DNA of 64,000 nt from Streptomyces sp. FIT100 (GTDB lineage Bacteria > Actinomycetota > Actinomycetes > Streptomycetales > Streptomycetaceae), in contig NZ_CP075715.1 in the NCBI RefSeq assembly GCF_024584805.1, positions 7,819,083 to 7,883,082 of the forward strand. The letters run 5' to 3'. Position 1 is the stretch's first letter; every line of letters starts with the position of its first letter. The translations under genes were made by a program, and so were the position numbers. The notes under the pieces are model-generated. The model ran no database searches, had not been told where the DNA came from, and saw nothing but the letters and a program-made list of their open reading frames with translations. This document shows positions 28,968 through 40,262 of this stretch, one piece after another.

Positions 28968-29981
28968 ATGGCCCCGGCAGAACGCGAGACGAGCCTGTAC
29001 TCGGGCCGTCCCTCCGAGCTGATCGGCACCCAGATCGGCGCGTACCGGGTGGAGCGCGAAATCGGCCGGGGCGGGATGGCGGTCGTCTACTGCGCGAGGG
29101 ACCTGCGACTGGACCGCACGGTCGCCCTCAAACTGCTCGCACCGGAACTCGCCCGTAACGACACCTTCCGTCGCCGCTTCACCCACGAGTCCCGCGTGGC
29201 CGCGGCGATCGACCACCCCCACATCGTGCCGGTCTTCGAGGCGGGGGAGATGGACGGCGTCCTCTACATCGCGATGCGCTACGTCTCCGGCCTGGACCTG
29301 CGGGCCCTGCTGGACCGCGACGGGCCGCTCCCGGCGGAGGCCGCGGTCCGTATCGCCGCCCAGGTGGCGTCCGCGCTCGACGCGGCACATGAACACGACC
29401 TGGTGCACCGCGACGTCAAGCCCGGCAACATCCTTGTCGCCAAGGGCACCGACATCGACCATCCCGAGCACGTCTACCTCACCGACTTCGGACTGACGAA
29501 GAAGTCCCTGTCCCTGACCGGCTTCACCACGGTCGGGGAGTTCGTCGGCACATTGGACTACGTCGCGCCGGAACAGATCTCCGGACGCCCGGTCGACGGC
29601 AGATGCGACCTGTACAGCCTGGCCTGCGTCGTCTACGAGATGTTCGCCGGCGGGCCGCCGTTCCAGCGCGAGGAGGACATGGCGCTGCTGTGGGCACACC
29701 AGTACGACCAGCCGCCCGCACTGAGCGGCAGACGCCCGGGCGTCGCGCCAGGCGTCGACGAGATCCTGACGAAGGGACTGGCGAAGGTCCCCGACGATCG
29801 CTACGACTCCTGCCTGGAGTTCGTCGCGGCACTTCGCTCCGCCGTGACCGCCCCCAGCAGGGGCCCGCACCCGCCGACCAGAGTGGACCCCGTCCTCGCC
29901 GACCTCCCGGACGTCTCCGGTCCACCGCCTGATCCGCCCGCGTGGGCGCGCCCGGTCTTCGGGCCGGCCGGTATCCGGTGA
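28968..29981 (+). CDS. Serine/threonine protein kinase (Hanks type)
   Basis: A 337-residue kinase. Gly loop EIGRGGMAVVY at 31-41, ATP-lysine K55 in VALKLLA, catalytic loop HRDVKPGN at 147-154, DFG at 173-175 in YLTDFGLTKKS, then APEQISGRPVDGRCDLYSLACVVYEM. The activation segment is Ser/Thr rich (KKSLSLTGFTTVGEF), suited to autophosphorylation. After residue 295 a Pro-rich juxtamembrane part ends at GPAGIR. Most relatives continue into a transmembrane helix; here that helix is found in another frame just after the stop (next entry). Confidence 0.93.
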   Translation: MAPAERETSLYSGRPSELIGTQIGAYRVEREIGRGGMAVVYCARDLRLDRTVALKLLAPELARNDTFRRRFTHESRVAAAIDHPHIVPVFEAGEMDGVLYIAMRYVSGLDLRALLDRDGPLPAEAAVRIAAQVASALDAAHEHDLVHRDVKPGNILVAKGTDIDHPEHVYLTDFGLTKKSLSLTGFTTVGEFVGTLDYVAPEQISGRPVDGRCDLYSLACVVYEMFAGGPPFQREEDMALLWAHQYDQPPALSGRRPGVAPGVDEILTKGLAKVPDDRYDSCLEFVAALRSAVTAPSRGPHPPTRVDPVLADLPDVSGPPPDPPAWARPVFGPAGIR

Positions 29982-30061
29982 CCGTGGGGCGGCCGGGTCG
30001 GCAGCGGGTGGTGGTGGCAGTGGTGCTGACGGTGGTGGTGACGGCGACGGCCGGCTGGTGA
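29978..30061 (+). other. Out-of-frame transmembrane segment after the kinase
   Basis: GTG 29978 overlaps the kinase TGA by 4 bases and encodes 27 residues with the helix QRVVVAVVLTVVVTATAGW. Adding one G before the stop would fuse it to the kinase as its membrane anchor. It is either a lost C-terminus (deletion or sequencing error) or a coupled tiny membrane protein. Confidence 0.5.
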
Positions 30062-30091
30062 GTACCCCTGGCGGATCAGCGCCTGCTGCTC

Positions 30092-30143
30092 GGCCGACAG
30101 ACACGGCCGACAGACATGGCTGACAGGCACGGCAGACAGACAC
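30092..30143. repeat. Four 13-bp tandem repeats before the nitrilase gene
   Basis: Units GGCCGACAGACAC, GGCCGACAGACAT, GGCTGACAGGCAC and GGCAGACAGACAC follow each other without spacer and end next to the ribosome site of the nitrilase gene. Confidence 0.85.
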
Positions 30144-30156
30144 GAAGGAGCACACC

Positions 30157-31149
30157 ATGACTGTCGTCAGGGCCGCTGCGGTTCAGATCAGTCCTGTGCT
30201 CTACAGCCGCGCAGGCACCGTTGACAGAGTCGTGAAGCAGATCCGCGAGCTGCACACGAAGGGCGCCCAGTTCGCAGTCTTCCCCGAGACCGTCGTTCCC
30301 TACTACCCCTACTTCTCCTTCGTGCAGCCGCCCTGCGCGATGGCCAGGGAACACCTGCGCCTGCTCGAGGAGGCGGTGACCGTTCCGTCCGCCGAGACCA
30401 ACGCGATCGCCGAAGCGGCCAGGGAAGCTCACATGGTCGTCGCGATCGGCGTCAACGAGCGTGACGGCGGCACCCTTTACAACACACAGCTGCTGTTCGA
30501 CGCGGACGGAACGCTGATCCAGCGCCGCCGCAAGATCACACCGACCTATCACGAGCGCATGATCTGGGGCCAGGGCGACGGCTCGGGCCTGCGCGCGGTG
30601 GACAGCGCCGTCGGCCGCATCGGCCAGCTCGCATGCTGGGAGCACTACCTGCCGCTGGCGCGCTATGCCCTGATCGCCGATGGCGAGCAGCTCCACGCGG
30701 CGATGTACCCCGGAGCCTTCGGCGGCCCGCTGTTCGCCGAGCAGATCGAGATCAACATCCGCCAGCATGCCCTGGAATCAGCCTGCTTCGTGGTCAACGC
30801 CACCGCCTGGCTCGATGCCGGCCAGCAGGCACGGATCACCGAGGACACCGGCGGGCCCGCCGGAGTGATTTCCTCCGGCGGCTGCTTCACCGCCATCGTC
30901 GACCCGGAAGGCCGCATCGTGGGCGAGCCGCTCAAGTCCGGCACGGGCGCAGTCGTCGCCGACCTGGACCTCGCACAGATCGACGTGCGAAAACGCCTCA
31001 TGGACGCGCGTGGCCACTACAGCCGCCCCGAACTGCTGAGCCTGCAGATCGAACGCACGCGGATGGCCAACGTCCACGAGCGCGGCACCCGCGCATCGGT
31101 CGAGACCGCTCGGGCGGTCACGGAAGACCGCTCCTCCAAGGCTCGGTGA
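30157..31149 (+). CDS. Nitrilase (carbon-nitrogen hydrolase)
   Basis: A 330-residue hydrolase converting nitriles to acids and ammonia. The catalytic triad is visible: Glu in FAVFPETVVPYYPYFSF, Lys in RRRKITPTYHERMIWGQGDGSGL, Cys in IGQLACWEHYLPLARYAL. The text around Lys and Cys is that of true nitrilases (Nit6803/aliphatic type) rather than amidases. GAAGGAG stands before ATG 30157. It is not within the multigene Nit1C cluster seen elsewhere, since neither neighbour belongs to it. Confidence 0.9.
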   Translation: MTVVRAAAVQISPVLYSRAGTVDRVVKQIRELHTKGAQFAVFPETVVPYYPYFSFVQPPCAMAREHLRLLEEAVTVPSAETNAIAEAAREAHMVVAIGVNERDGGTLYNTQLLFDADGTLIQRRRKITPTYHERMIWGQGDGSGLRAVDSAVGRIGQLACWEHYLPLARYALIADGEQLHAAMYPGAFGGPLFAEQIEINIRQHALESACFVVNATAWLDAGQQARITEDTGGPAGVISSGGCFTAIVDPEGRIVGEPLKSGTGAVVADLDLAQIDVRKRLMDARGHYSRPELLSLQIERTRMANVHERGTRASVETARAVTEDRSSKAR

Positions 31150-31248
31150 GCCGGCGCCCTGCCGTCAGCAGCCGCTGGTCCGCGCAGCAGGTACGAGCGC
31201 CCGATCGCTCCCTCCCGCTCCGGGGTTCGGTACGGGCGAGAACCTCGG

Positions 31249-31968
31249 TCAGCTGAAACGGACGTTGCTGAGGTCGATCGCGACCATGACCTCGTCCGCG
31301 ATGGGTCGGCCGTCGGTGTCGCGGCGGTGCGCCCGGCGCTTGGTGGGCAGCAGGATGCCGTCGGCGTCCATGTAGTCGTGGACGTACTGCGCGGCAGCGA
31401 ATCCGCCGGCGATGTCGACGCGGTAGTCGTGGCGGCGCAGGAGGTGGTCGGGACCGAAGTAGAAGTCCTGGTGGGTGCAGTGGGTGGCGATCCCGGGCGG
31501 GAAGGCGGCGCGCAGACCCCGCCAGACTTCGTCGCCCTCCTGCCAGGGTTCGGTCTCGATGACGGTGACTCCGGGCATGGCCAGCAGGAAAGGGGTGGTG
31601 AGGTACGTCCACAACGCATAGCCGTTGAAATAGGCGCGGTCCAGCGGATCCCAGGGGGTCTCCAGCCTATGGCCGGCGAACGACGCGCGCGGATCGGTGC
31701 GTTGGGCCACCACTCGCCCGTCGAGTTTTTCGATGCTCACCCGCCCGGGCGTGAAGTCGGTCCTCTGGTCGGGGGCACCGAAGGGCTGCACCGAAGCGCG
31801 TTCCTCGTGCAGCCGGACGGTCATCTCGCGCGGCGCGGAATCCTGCGGCACGCCCTTGACGGCGAACAGGTCGCCACCGCTGACGATGGCGGCCCGCACC
31901 TCGCTCAGTTCCTTCCAGCGTGCGGATCCGCCATGGGCTCTGATGACTCGGGTGAGCAGATCGTCCAT
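31249..31968 (-). CDS. Conserved hypothetical protein
   Basis: A 239-residue soluble protein with no signal peptide; start ATG 31968 has GGAAAG upstream (ATG 31974 in frame). Visible text includes LLTRVIRAHGGSARWKELSEVRA, REMTVRLHEERASVQPFGAPDQRTDFTPG and HCTHQDFYFGPDHLLRRHDYRVDIAGG. The alternating strands around a DFTPGRVSIE and YFGPDHLL core suggest a lipoprotein-carrier-like beta fold, but I do not recognise the family. No operon partner. Confidence 0.65.
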   Translation of the reverse strand: MDDLLTRVIRAHGGSARWKELSEVRAAIVSGGDLFAVKGVPQDSAPREMTVRLHEERASVQPFGAPDQRTDFTPGRVSIEKLDGRVVAQRTDPRASFAGHRLETPWDPLDRAYFNGYALWTYLTTPFLLAMPGVTVIETEPWQEGDEVWRGLRAAFPPGIATHCTHQDFYFGPDHLLRRHDYRVDIAGGFAAAQYVHDYMDADGILLPTKRRAHRRDTDGRPIADEVMVAIDLSNVRFS

Positions 31969-32115
31969 GTACATCACTTTCCGTGCACCCTGTTATGGGG
32001 GCCTGTCAGGCGCGCCGGTGACAGCGCCGGGTGGTTCGCCACCTGGCGACATCCCTCGAGCCGGGGGCCGGTCGCGACCCTTGCCGGGCTAACTCTTCCT
32101 ATATAGAGGTTCCGT

Positions 32116-32428
32116 ATGACTCGGTCACGACGTCCGTCGTCGCGGTGGTGCTGGCGCTGGCCGAAACCCCGGCTGCCTGGCGGTACGGCTACGAGCTGTG
32201 CCGCATGCTCGACATCCAGGCAGGGTCCATGTATCCGATCCTGATCCGGCTGACCGACCGCGGGCTGCTGGAAGCCGCGTGGGAGTCCGACGCACCGGCG
32301 GGCCGGCCGCCACGGCACATGTACCGCCTCACCGGCCCGGCTTGGCGCTGGCCACCGAACTCGCCGAACAGACGCGCAGCACCGTCACCAACCCGGCCGG
32401 GTTGCGTCTGGGCTGGGAGGGCGTATGA
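32116..32428 (+). pseudogene. PadR family regulator, broken by two apparent frameshifts
   Basis: The winged-helix body TTSVVAVVLALAETPAAWRYGYELCRML, QAGSMYPILIRLTDRGLLEAAWE and GRPPRHMYRLT is clear, but its frame has no good start: ATG 32116, behind TATATAGAGG, is one frame off. After RLTGP the correct end (GLALATELAEQTRST...GLRLGWEGV, stop 32428) is again one base off. Each break fits loss of a single base in a G run (GG for GGG). The end overlaps the next gene by 4 bases, as in intact PadR-membrane protein operons. Confidence 0.75.
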
Positions 32429-33632
32429 ACCGGCTGGCATGGCTGGGTGCGGCACTGGTGTTCGCCGCCGTGGAAGCGGTGTACGTCCTGCTGCGCGGTC
32501 CGGAACGGACACCCGAGGAGGACCTCCTGTCGTACGTGGTCCTCTGGGTCGTTCTCGCGTCACCGGCGGCGATGGCCGGCGTGCTGGTCTGGATCGCCTG
32601 GTGGCTGCGGATCGGTGTCCGGCTGGCGGCCATGGACCCGCCGGCGCACTGCTGGCCGCCGCGGTGGCGACGTTGCCGGCCGATCGCCGCGACTGGGGAA
32701 CGGCGATGACCGCCGAACTGGCGCAGGTGCCGGATCGCGGGGAGCGCTGGCGGTTCGCGACCGGCTGCGCCCGCACGGCGGTGTTCCCGCCGCGGGGGCG
32801 GCCGGCGCCGGCGTTCGCGGTTGCGGGGCTTGCCGTGGCGGCGGTCGTCGTCACCGGTCCGGCGGTCGGCCGCACCATTCCCGAACTGCGGGTCTTCGCG
32901 GTGACGTTCGTGGTGCTGTTCGGCGCCCTGGCCACTGCTGCCGCCTTCCGTGTCCGGCGGCTGGGGCGGCCGGCACCGGGCCTGCCCACCGCAATCGGCG
33001 GACTGGCCGGCGTAACCGCGTGCATCGCCGTGACCGGCTACTTCCTTCGAACCGACGCGTCCGTCGTGCTGGGCCGATTCGGCGCGATCGCGCTGGCGGT
33101 GCTGCTGGCCGTCGGCCTGTGGCTCTCGCTCTTCCCACCGCGGGCGTTGACCACCAGCCGCCGCGTCCGCCGCGTCGGCCTTGGCATGGGGGCAGTGGTC
33201 GCCGGCGGCCTGTTCCTCAGCGCCCGCCTCAACGACATCGGCGCCGGCCAGAGCATCGGCCTGTATGTGCTGTTCGTTCCGGTCGCGGCTCTGTTCACGG
33301 CGTCGCTGCTGGCTGCACTGGCCGACCGTTCGCTCCGGGCCGGATTGCAGACTGCGGTATGGGCCGTGGTGACGACCTGTCTGCTGAGCTTCACGGTCTA
33401 TGTCATCGAGGCATCCCGCTACTACCAAGCCGGGGTGCACCCCATTGACGGGGATCCGATCTCCGGTCCCCTCGGTTCGGAGCTGTACGGGGCCGGGTGG
33501 GTGCTCCTCTACATGCCCGCATCGGCCCTGCCGTTCGCGGTCGTCGGGGCCTTCCTCGGCGCCGCCGCCCGCAGCGCCGTCATGCCGCCCACGCCCCCGA
33601 CCCCGCCCTCATGGACGTCCCGCGGCCCGTGA
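32425..33632 (+). pseudogene. Multi-helix membrane protein of a PadR operon, one apparent frameshift
   Basis: ATG 32425 opens MNRLAWLGAALVFAAVEAVYVLL with two helices, up to RLAAMDPPA at about 32645. The rest continues one base off: ALLAAAVATLPADRRDWGTAMTAELAQV, RWRFATGCARTAVFPPRG, then about seven helices to 33632. Restoring one base (GCGC-ACTG to GCGCGACTG) joins them. If the break is real, ATG 32706 (MTAELAQV) could start a shorter protein of about 308 residues. Function unknown; such proteins are usually repressed by the PadR beside them. Confidence 0.65.
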
Positions 33633-33665
33633 CCTGCCTGGTCTGCCCGTGACCTGCTTGGTCTG
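33626..33665. repeat. Tandem duplication of 20 bp
   Basis: Two copies of a 20-bp unit beginning CCCGTGACCTGC, with one difference, stand head to tail across the end of the membrane-protein gene. Confidence 0.85.
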
Positions 33666-33814
33666 CGCGACGGAACGATCCTGGACTTTCTTGTGCCGGC
33701 GGGGACGTGACGCGAGGCGCCTGGGGCGCTGCGGTGAATGCGCGACAGCCTGCGGTGGGTGGGGGCTGTTGCTATTCGGTTCTCCTGGCGTGCATGTGGT
33801 CGTACGGTGGCGGA

Positions 33815-34384
33815 ATGCTGCTGGTACGGGAGATGGGTGAGGCCGACATCGAGGCTGTGTCGGCGGTGCGGGTGGAGGGCTGGCGGTCGGCGTATGCCGG
33901 GTTGGTGCCGCAGACGTATGTGGACGCGATGACGGTCGGGCGCGATGCCGCTGCGCGTCGGAAGCGGTTTGCCGATCCACACCGGCGATCGGCGGACCTG
34001 GTCGCTGCGGATGCGGATGCGGATGCGGATGCGGATGCGGATGCGGATGCGGGTCGTGTGGTGGGGTGGATCAGTTTCGGTCCGTGCCGTGCGCCGGTGG
34101 CCGGTGCAGGGCCGGTGGGCGAGGTCTTCGCCCTGTACGTGCGGCCGGATTTGACGGGCCAGGGCATCGGCCTGGCTCTGCTGGATGAGGCGCACCGCTG
34201 TTTGGAGGATCTGCATTTCCGGGTGTCGACGTTGTGGGTGTTGCGTGGCAACGAAGGTGCGCGTCGCTTCTATGAACGGATGGGCTACCGGGCGGATGGT
34301 GGCGTTCAGGACGACGACTACGACGGTGTCACACTGACCGAACTGCGTTATCGGCGGACGCTCCACCAACGCCGAACGCAGTGA
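33815..34384 (+). CDS. GNAT family N-acetyltransferase with (Ala-Asp) repeat
   Basis: A 189-residue acetyltransferase. MGEADIEAVSAVRVEGWRSAYAGLVPQTYVDAM, then EVFALYVRPDLTGQGIGLALLDEA with the acetyl-CoA Q/RxxGxG/A loop, and LWVLRGNEGARRFYERMGY, all standard GNAT blocks. Between strands lies DADADADADADAD, coded by seven perfect GCGGAT units at 34007-34048, likely length-variable. ATG 33815 is chosen as the domain begins there. Substrate unknown. Confidence 0.88.
   Translation: MLLVREMGEADIEAVSAVRVEGWRSAYAGLVPQTYVDAMTVGRDAAARRKRFADPHRRSADLVAADADADADADADADAGRVVGWISFGPCRAPVAGAGPVGEVFALYVRPDLTGQGIGLALLDEAHRCLEDLHFRVSTLWVLRGNEGARRFYERMGYRADGGVQDDDYDGVTLTELRYRRTLHQRRTQ
34007..34048. repeat. Hexanucleotide tandem repeat (7 x GCGGAT)
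   Basis: Seven perfect copies encode an (Ala-Asp)7 run inside the GNAT gene; slippage changes length without breaking frame. Confidence 0.92.
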
Positions 34385-34441
34385 CGGTGTGACAACCTCT
34401 CCGCCCCCAGGGGCGACCGCTGTTCGCCGCGGCCCTTCCAC

Positions 34442-35053
34442 TCAAGCGGTTGGAACCCGGCGGGCAGGGACCTCAAAGACGAGTTCCAGCCCGTCCTCCT
34501 CATCCCACTGCTCTCCGACCTCAACGAAGCCGAAGCCCGAGATCGTGGCCAGGGACGCCACGTTGTCGGGGCTGATGGTCGCCCGCACGGTTGTGACGGC
34601 GGGTTCGGCTGCTGCCCGGCGGAGCAATTCGATGAGCGTGGAGCGGGCGTATCCCTGGCGACGGAATTCAGGAGCGACGGAATAGCCGATCTCGACCATG
34701 CCGACCCCATCGGGCGGGCCGTGGAACCCGGCATGCCCGACGACGAGACCCCTGTCGCCGACGACCGCTTGCCGCGCCATCCACCGCGTACGGCCGGGAT
34801 CGGCGGCCATCTGGCCGAGCCGGAACCGCCACAGCCACCGCGCTCTGTCGGTCACGAAGTACTCGGTCAGCGAAACCCCGGCCATCCTGCTGGCTGAGGA
34901 CAGGTCTCCATCGAGCAGAGTGGACATCACCCCGCCGGACAGCTCGACAAAACTCACACGCTTCGGGCCCGGCGTGGACGGTCCCTGGTAATCGGCTTCA
35001 TCTGTCACCTGCGGATGCTCGCCCACCAACCGAAGTGAGTCCACCGATTTCAT
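34442..35053 (-). CDS. GNAT family N-acetyltransferase (RimJ/RimL-like)
   Basis: A 203-residue protein from ATG 35053 (no clear ribosome site; GTG 35008 is an alternative). The N-terminal 90 residues contain FVELSGGVMSTLLDGDLSSASRMAGVSL. The GNAT core is VVGHAGFHGPPDGVGMVEIGYSVAPEFRRQGYARSTLIELLRRA with the acetyl-CoA RRxGxA loop, then SPDNVASLATISGFGFVEVGEQWDEEDGLELVFE. Related proteins acetylate N-termini or small amines. It converges with the other GNAT gene. Confidence 0.85.
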   Translation of the reverse strand: MKSVDSLRLVGEHPQVTDEADYQGPSTPGPKRVSFVELSGGVMSTLLDGDLSSASRMAGVSLTEYFVTDRARWLWRFRLGQMAADPGRTRWMARQAVVGDRGLVVGHAGFHGPPDGVGMVEIGYSVAPEFRRQGYARSTLIELLRRAAAEPAVTTVRATISPDNVASLATISGFGFVEVGEQWDEEDGLELVFEVPARRVPTA

Positions 35054-35341
35054 GGATGCGTGTGGCTGTTCAGCTGTCGGGGACTGCTGCGCTGCAGGCC
35101 GAACGTAGGCCGACGACCGCGACCGATCTCCACGAGCGTGAGACCGGTGCACCGGTCAAGCCCACTCGGGCGACCGAGGAAGACTGCTCCGTCCAGGCCC
35201 GGACGGATTGCCGGATTGCCGTCCCTCCCGCAGCGCCCGCACCGAGGAGCCTGTTGTGCTTGCCGCTCGTGGCCATGGGTTGGTGACGGTGTGCCGGGCG
35301 CTCGGTGCGGCAGGTGCACCGGCGCCCGGTCTGTCCGGTGA

Positions 35342-35749
35342 TCAGTCGATGACGGCGGTGGCTTCGATTTCGATGAGATGCTCGGGTGTGTCGAGTGCGG
35401 CGACGCCGATGAGTGTGGCCGGGGGCGTGTGGGCGGTTGAGAGTGTGGTGGCTGCCCGGGTGATTCCTTCGATGAGGAGCGGCATTTTGTCGGGAGTCCA
35501 GTCGACGACGTAGACGGTCAGTTTCGCGACGTCGTCGAAGCCGGCGCCGATGCCGGCGAGGGCGCCGGCGATGTTGAGGTAGCACTGTTCGGCCTGCGCG
35601 GTGAGGTCTCCCGGGCCGATGGTGTCTCCGTTGGCGTTCCAGGCAACCTGTCCGGCGATGAAGGCCAGTCTCGATCCGGTGGCGACGGAGACCTGGTGAT
35701 AGGCGTCGATGGTGGGGAGCCCGCCGGGGTTGACCAGGGTGATGGCCAT
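35342..35749 (-). CDS. RidA/YjgF family protein
   Basis: A 135-residue protein. LAFIAGQVAWNANGD, TAQAEQCYLNIAGALAGIGAGFDDVAKLTVYVVDWTPDK and PPATLIGVAALDTPEHLIEIEATAV are the RidA fold, which forms trimers and clears reactive enamines. The usual RxD arginine is replaced (TPPATLIGV), so it is probably not a classic RidA deaminase. It diverges from the HxlR gene with 140 bases between, probably its target. Confidence 0.86.
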   Translation of the reverse strand: MAITLVNPGGLPTIDAYHQVSVATGSRLAFIAGQVAWNANGDTIGPGDLTAQAEQCYLNIAGALAGIGAGFDDVAKLTVYVVDWTPDKMPLLIEGITRAATTLSTAHTPPATLIGVAALDTPEHLIEIEATAVID

Positions 35750-35890
35750 GGTGTCTGCCTCCTTGTCGTGGGAGCGGCTGGCGTGTCTCCGCCGGGCCGC
35801 CCCGCTGGTGCTCTCTTGTGGTTACTCGGAAACCGTAGGAGAGTGGCGGCTGACGTGGAAGAACGCACTTTTCAGTGACTGGGGAACCTG

Positions 35891-36271
35891 ATGGTGACCA
35901 AGCAGTTCGGAGGCTCGCCGGAAGAGGCGGATCTGAGGCGCGCGGACTCGTTGGCGCGGGAGATCTTCTCGGACGTGGCCAACAAGTGGGCGTTGTTGAT
36001 CATCGAGGTGCTGGGGGAACGGACTCTGCGTTTCAGCGAGTTGCGGGGGGAGATCGAGGGCATCAGCCACAAGATGCTGACCCAGAACCTGCGCATGCTG
36101 GAACGCAACGGGCTGGTGGATCGGAGGGTGCACCCGGTCGTGCCGCCCCGGGTCGAGTACACGCTCACCGAGCCGGGCCGGGCGCTGCGGGTGACGATCG
36201 ACGGGATGTGTGACTGGACCCACCGGTATCTCGGTCACATCGAGGCATCCCGCCACCGCTTCGACGCCTGA
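35891..36271 (+). CDS. HxlR family transcriptional regulator
   Basis: A 126-residue winged-helix protein: FSDVANKWALLIIEVLGERTLRFSELRGEIEGISHKMLTQNLRMLERNGLVDRRVHPVVPPRVEYTLTEPGRAL is the full HxlR domain. It starts at ATG 35891 and is divergent from the RidA-like gene; the shared intergenic region is the expected operator place. There is no cysteine in the domain apart from C226-like DWTH region text, so redox sensing is not indicated. Confidence 0.9.
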   Translation: MVTKQFGGSPEEADLRRADSLAREIFSDVANKWALLIIEVLGERTLRFSELRGEIEGISHKMLTQNLRMLERNGLVDRRVHPVVPPRVEYTLTEPGRALRVTIDGMCDWTHRYLGHIEASRHRFDA

Positions 36272-36573
36272 CCAGGATGCGGACCGGCACTGCAAGGCCG
36301 GCACCGCAAGGGCGGCACCGGTGCGGGAGAGTGCGGGTTCACGGCGGGGCGCTGTTCGACGCCCGGTACGGCGGGAGGCGGCCGCACCCGGCGTTGACGG
36401 CGCCTCCCGGCCAGTCCTGATCATGGGTTCGACCGACGCACCAGTGGTGATCAACGCCGTACCGGCCGTTTCCGGCGCGGCCTGGCAACGGCCGGCAGGC
36501 GAGGTCTCGAGGACGCGGGCCGGGCCCGGGGGCTCTGTGGTTCCGAGCGGCCCGGGGGCCCGGACGCCAGGGC

Positions 36574-36990
36574 CTACTTGTCGAGGGGTTGGGTGAAGCG
36601 CAGCAGGTTGCCGGCAGGATCGCGGAACGCGCAGTCGCGGACGCCGTAGAACTGGTCCATCGGCTCCTGCAGCACCTCACCGCCCGCGGCGCTGATGCGC
36701 TCGAAGGTGGCGTCGCAGTCGTCCGTCGCGAAGAGGACGCCGCGCAGCAGGCCCTTGGCCATCAGCTCCGCCATGGCCTGCTTGTCGGCCGGTGAGGCGT
36801 TCGGGTCGGCCAGGGGCGGTTCCAGAACGATGTTCACGTCCGGCTGAGCGGGCGACCCGACGGTCACCCAGCGCATCCCCTCGAAGCCGACGTCGTCGCG
36901 CACCTCCAGGCCGAGTACATCGCGGTAGAAGGCGATCGCCTTGTCGTGGTCGTCGACGGCGATGAAGCAGGTGGAAAGCCTGATGTCCAT
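36574..36990 (-). CDS. VOC family protein (glyoxalase-like)
   Basis: A 138-residue single VOC unit: STCFIAVDDHDKAIAFYRDVLGLEVRDDVGFEGMRWVTVG, then VLFATDDCDATFERISAAGGEVLQEPMDQFYGVRDCAFRDPAGNLLRF. It is about half identical by eye to the VOC protein at 40.5 kb, including the ending (F/Y)G(V/I)RDCAFRDP(A/S)GNL. It follows the AraC gene by 9 bases on the same strand. Confidence 0.86.
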   Translation of the reverse strand: MDIRLSTCFIAVDDHDKAIAFYRDVLGLEVRDDVGFEGMRWVTVGSPAQPDVNIVLEPPLADPNASPADKQAMAELMAKGLLRGVLFATDDCDATFERISAAGGEVLQEPMDQFYGVRDCAFRDPAGNLLRFTQPLDK

Positions 36991-36999
36991 GCCGTCACG

Positions 37000-37428
37000 C
37001 TACGGCTGAGCGGCAGGGCGCGCTTCTTTGTTCCTGACCGGTCGTGTGTGGATCTTGGCCATGCATGCCGGGATGGCGGCGCCGTGGTCATGGCTGCGCG
37101 CCCGGTAGGCGCTGGGGCTCTCGCCGACGAGCTGGGTGAAGCGCGAGCTGAACGACCCCAGCGACGTACAGCCGACCGCGAAGCAGACCTCGGTCACCGT
37201 GAGGTCGCCGCGCCGCAGCAGTGCTTTGGCCCGCTCGATGCGGCGGGTCATCAGGTAGCTGTACGGCGTCTCGCCGAATGCGGCGCGGAAGCTGCGGGAG
37301 AAGTGGCCTGCCGACATCAGGGCGTCGCGCGCGAGCGCCGGGACGTCGAGCGGCTCGGCATAGTCCCGGTCCATCCGGTCGCGGGCCCGCCGCAGCCGGA
37401 CGAGGTCGTCGAGGTCCTGCCGTTTCAT
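37000..37428 (-). CDS. AraC family regulator, short form
   Basis: A 142-residue protein that is almost only the DNA-binding double helix-turn-helix: LDVPALARDALMSAGHFSRSFRAAFGETPYSYLMTRRIERAKALLRRGDLTVTEVCFAVGCTSLGSFSSRFTQLVGESPSAYR. No ligand-binding domain is present. It heads a two-gene operon with the VOC protein behind it. Confidence 0.9.
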   Translation of the reverse strand: MKRQDLDDLVRLRRARDRMDRDYAEPLDVPALARDALMSAGHFSRSFRAAFGETPYSYLMTRRIERAKALLRRGDLTVTEVCFAVGCTSLGSFSSRFTQLVGESPSAYRARSHDHGAAIPACMAKIHTRPVRNKEARPAAQP

Positions 37429-37874
37429 CCGGTCAGTTTCCCACAGCGGCCGGGTCGGGGATGAGGAGCGCGGGCGACGCCCCGGGGCCGGGGCTGACCG
37501 GGGCTGACCGGGGCTGACCAGGGCCGAGCGGGGACGACCTGTACGGCGGCGAGACCCGCGCCGTGCCGCGCCCCGGCCCCGTCTCGTCCGGGGTGGTTGT
37601 CCCCGGACGTGTCGGTTGCCAGGACGGGAGGGCCGGCCGGTGACCACCACGCCCGCGCGGTCGTTCGTGCTCGTCGACCTCGTACTCGTCCACGGCAGTG
37701 CCCGGCCCCCGCCCCACGGGCACGCCCCAGGAAACCGAGGACACCGCCTCTGCTGCGGCGCCCGCAGGCCCCCGGCCCCGACCCGTCCCCCCGGGCCCCG
37801 ACCCGTCCCCCCGGCCCCCGACCCGGCCCGGCCCGCGGGCCGCGCCGGGGGCCGGGGGCCTGCGGGCGCCCGCG
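37429..37874. other. Intergenic region with simple repeats, no gene seen
   Basis: About 445 bases. GGGGCTGACC repeats at 37,487-37,520 and CCGACCCGTCCCCCCGG-like repeats at 37,780-37,830. Frames here are Pro/Arg-rich and unlike proteins. Confidence 0.6.

Positions 37875-40262
<2,388 letters not shown>

Noticed and set aside
30092..30143. CRISPR-like array
   Set aside because: Repeats of 13 bp are contiguous with no spacers and no cas genes are near.
32116..32119. Leaderless start of a different PadR-like protein at ATG 32116 in its own frame
   Set aside because: That frame gives MTRSRRPSSRWCWRW, Arg/Trp-rich text without the winged helix; the PadR body is one base off.
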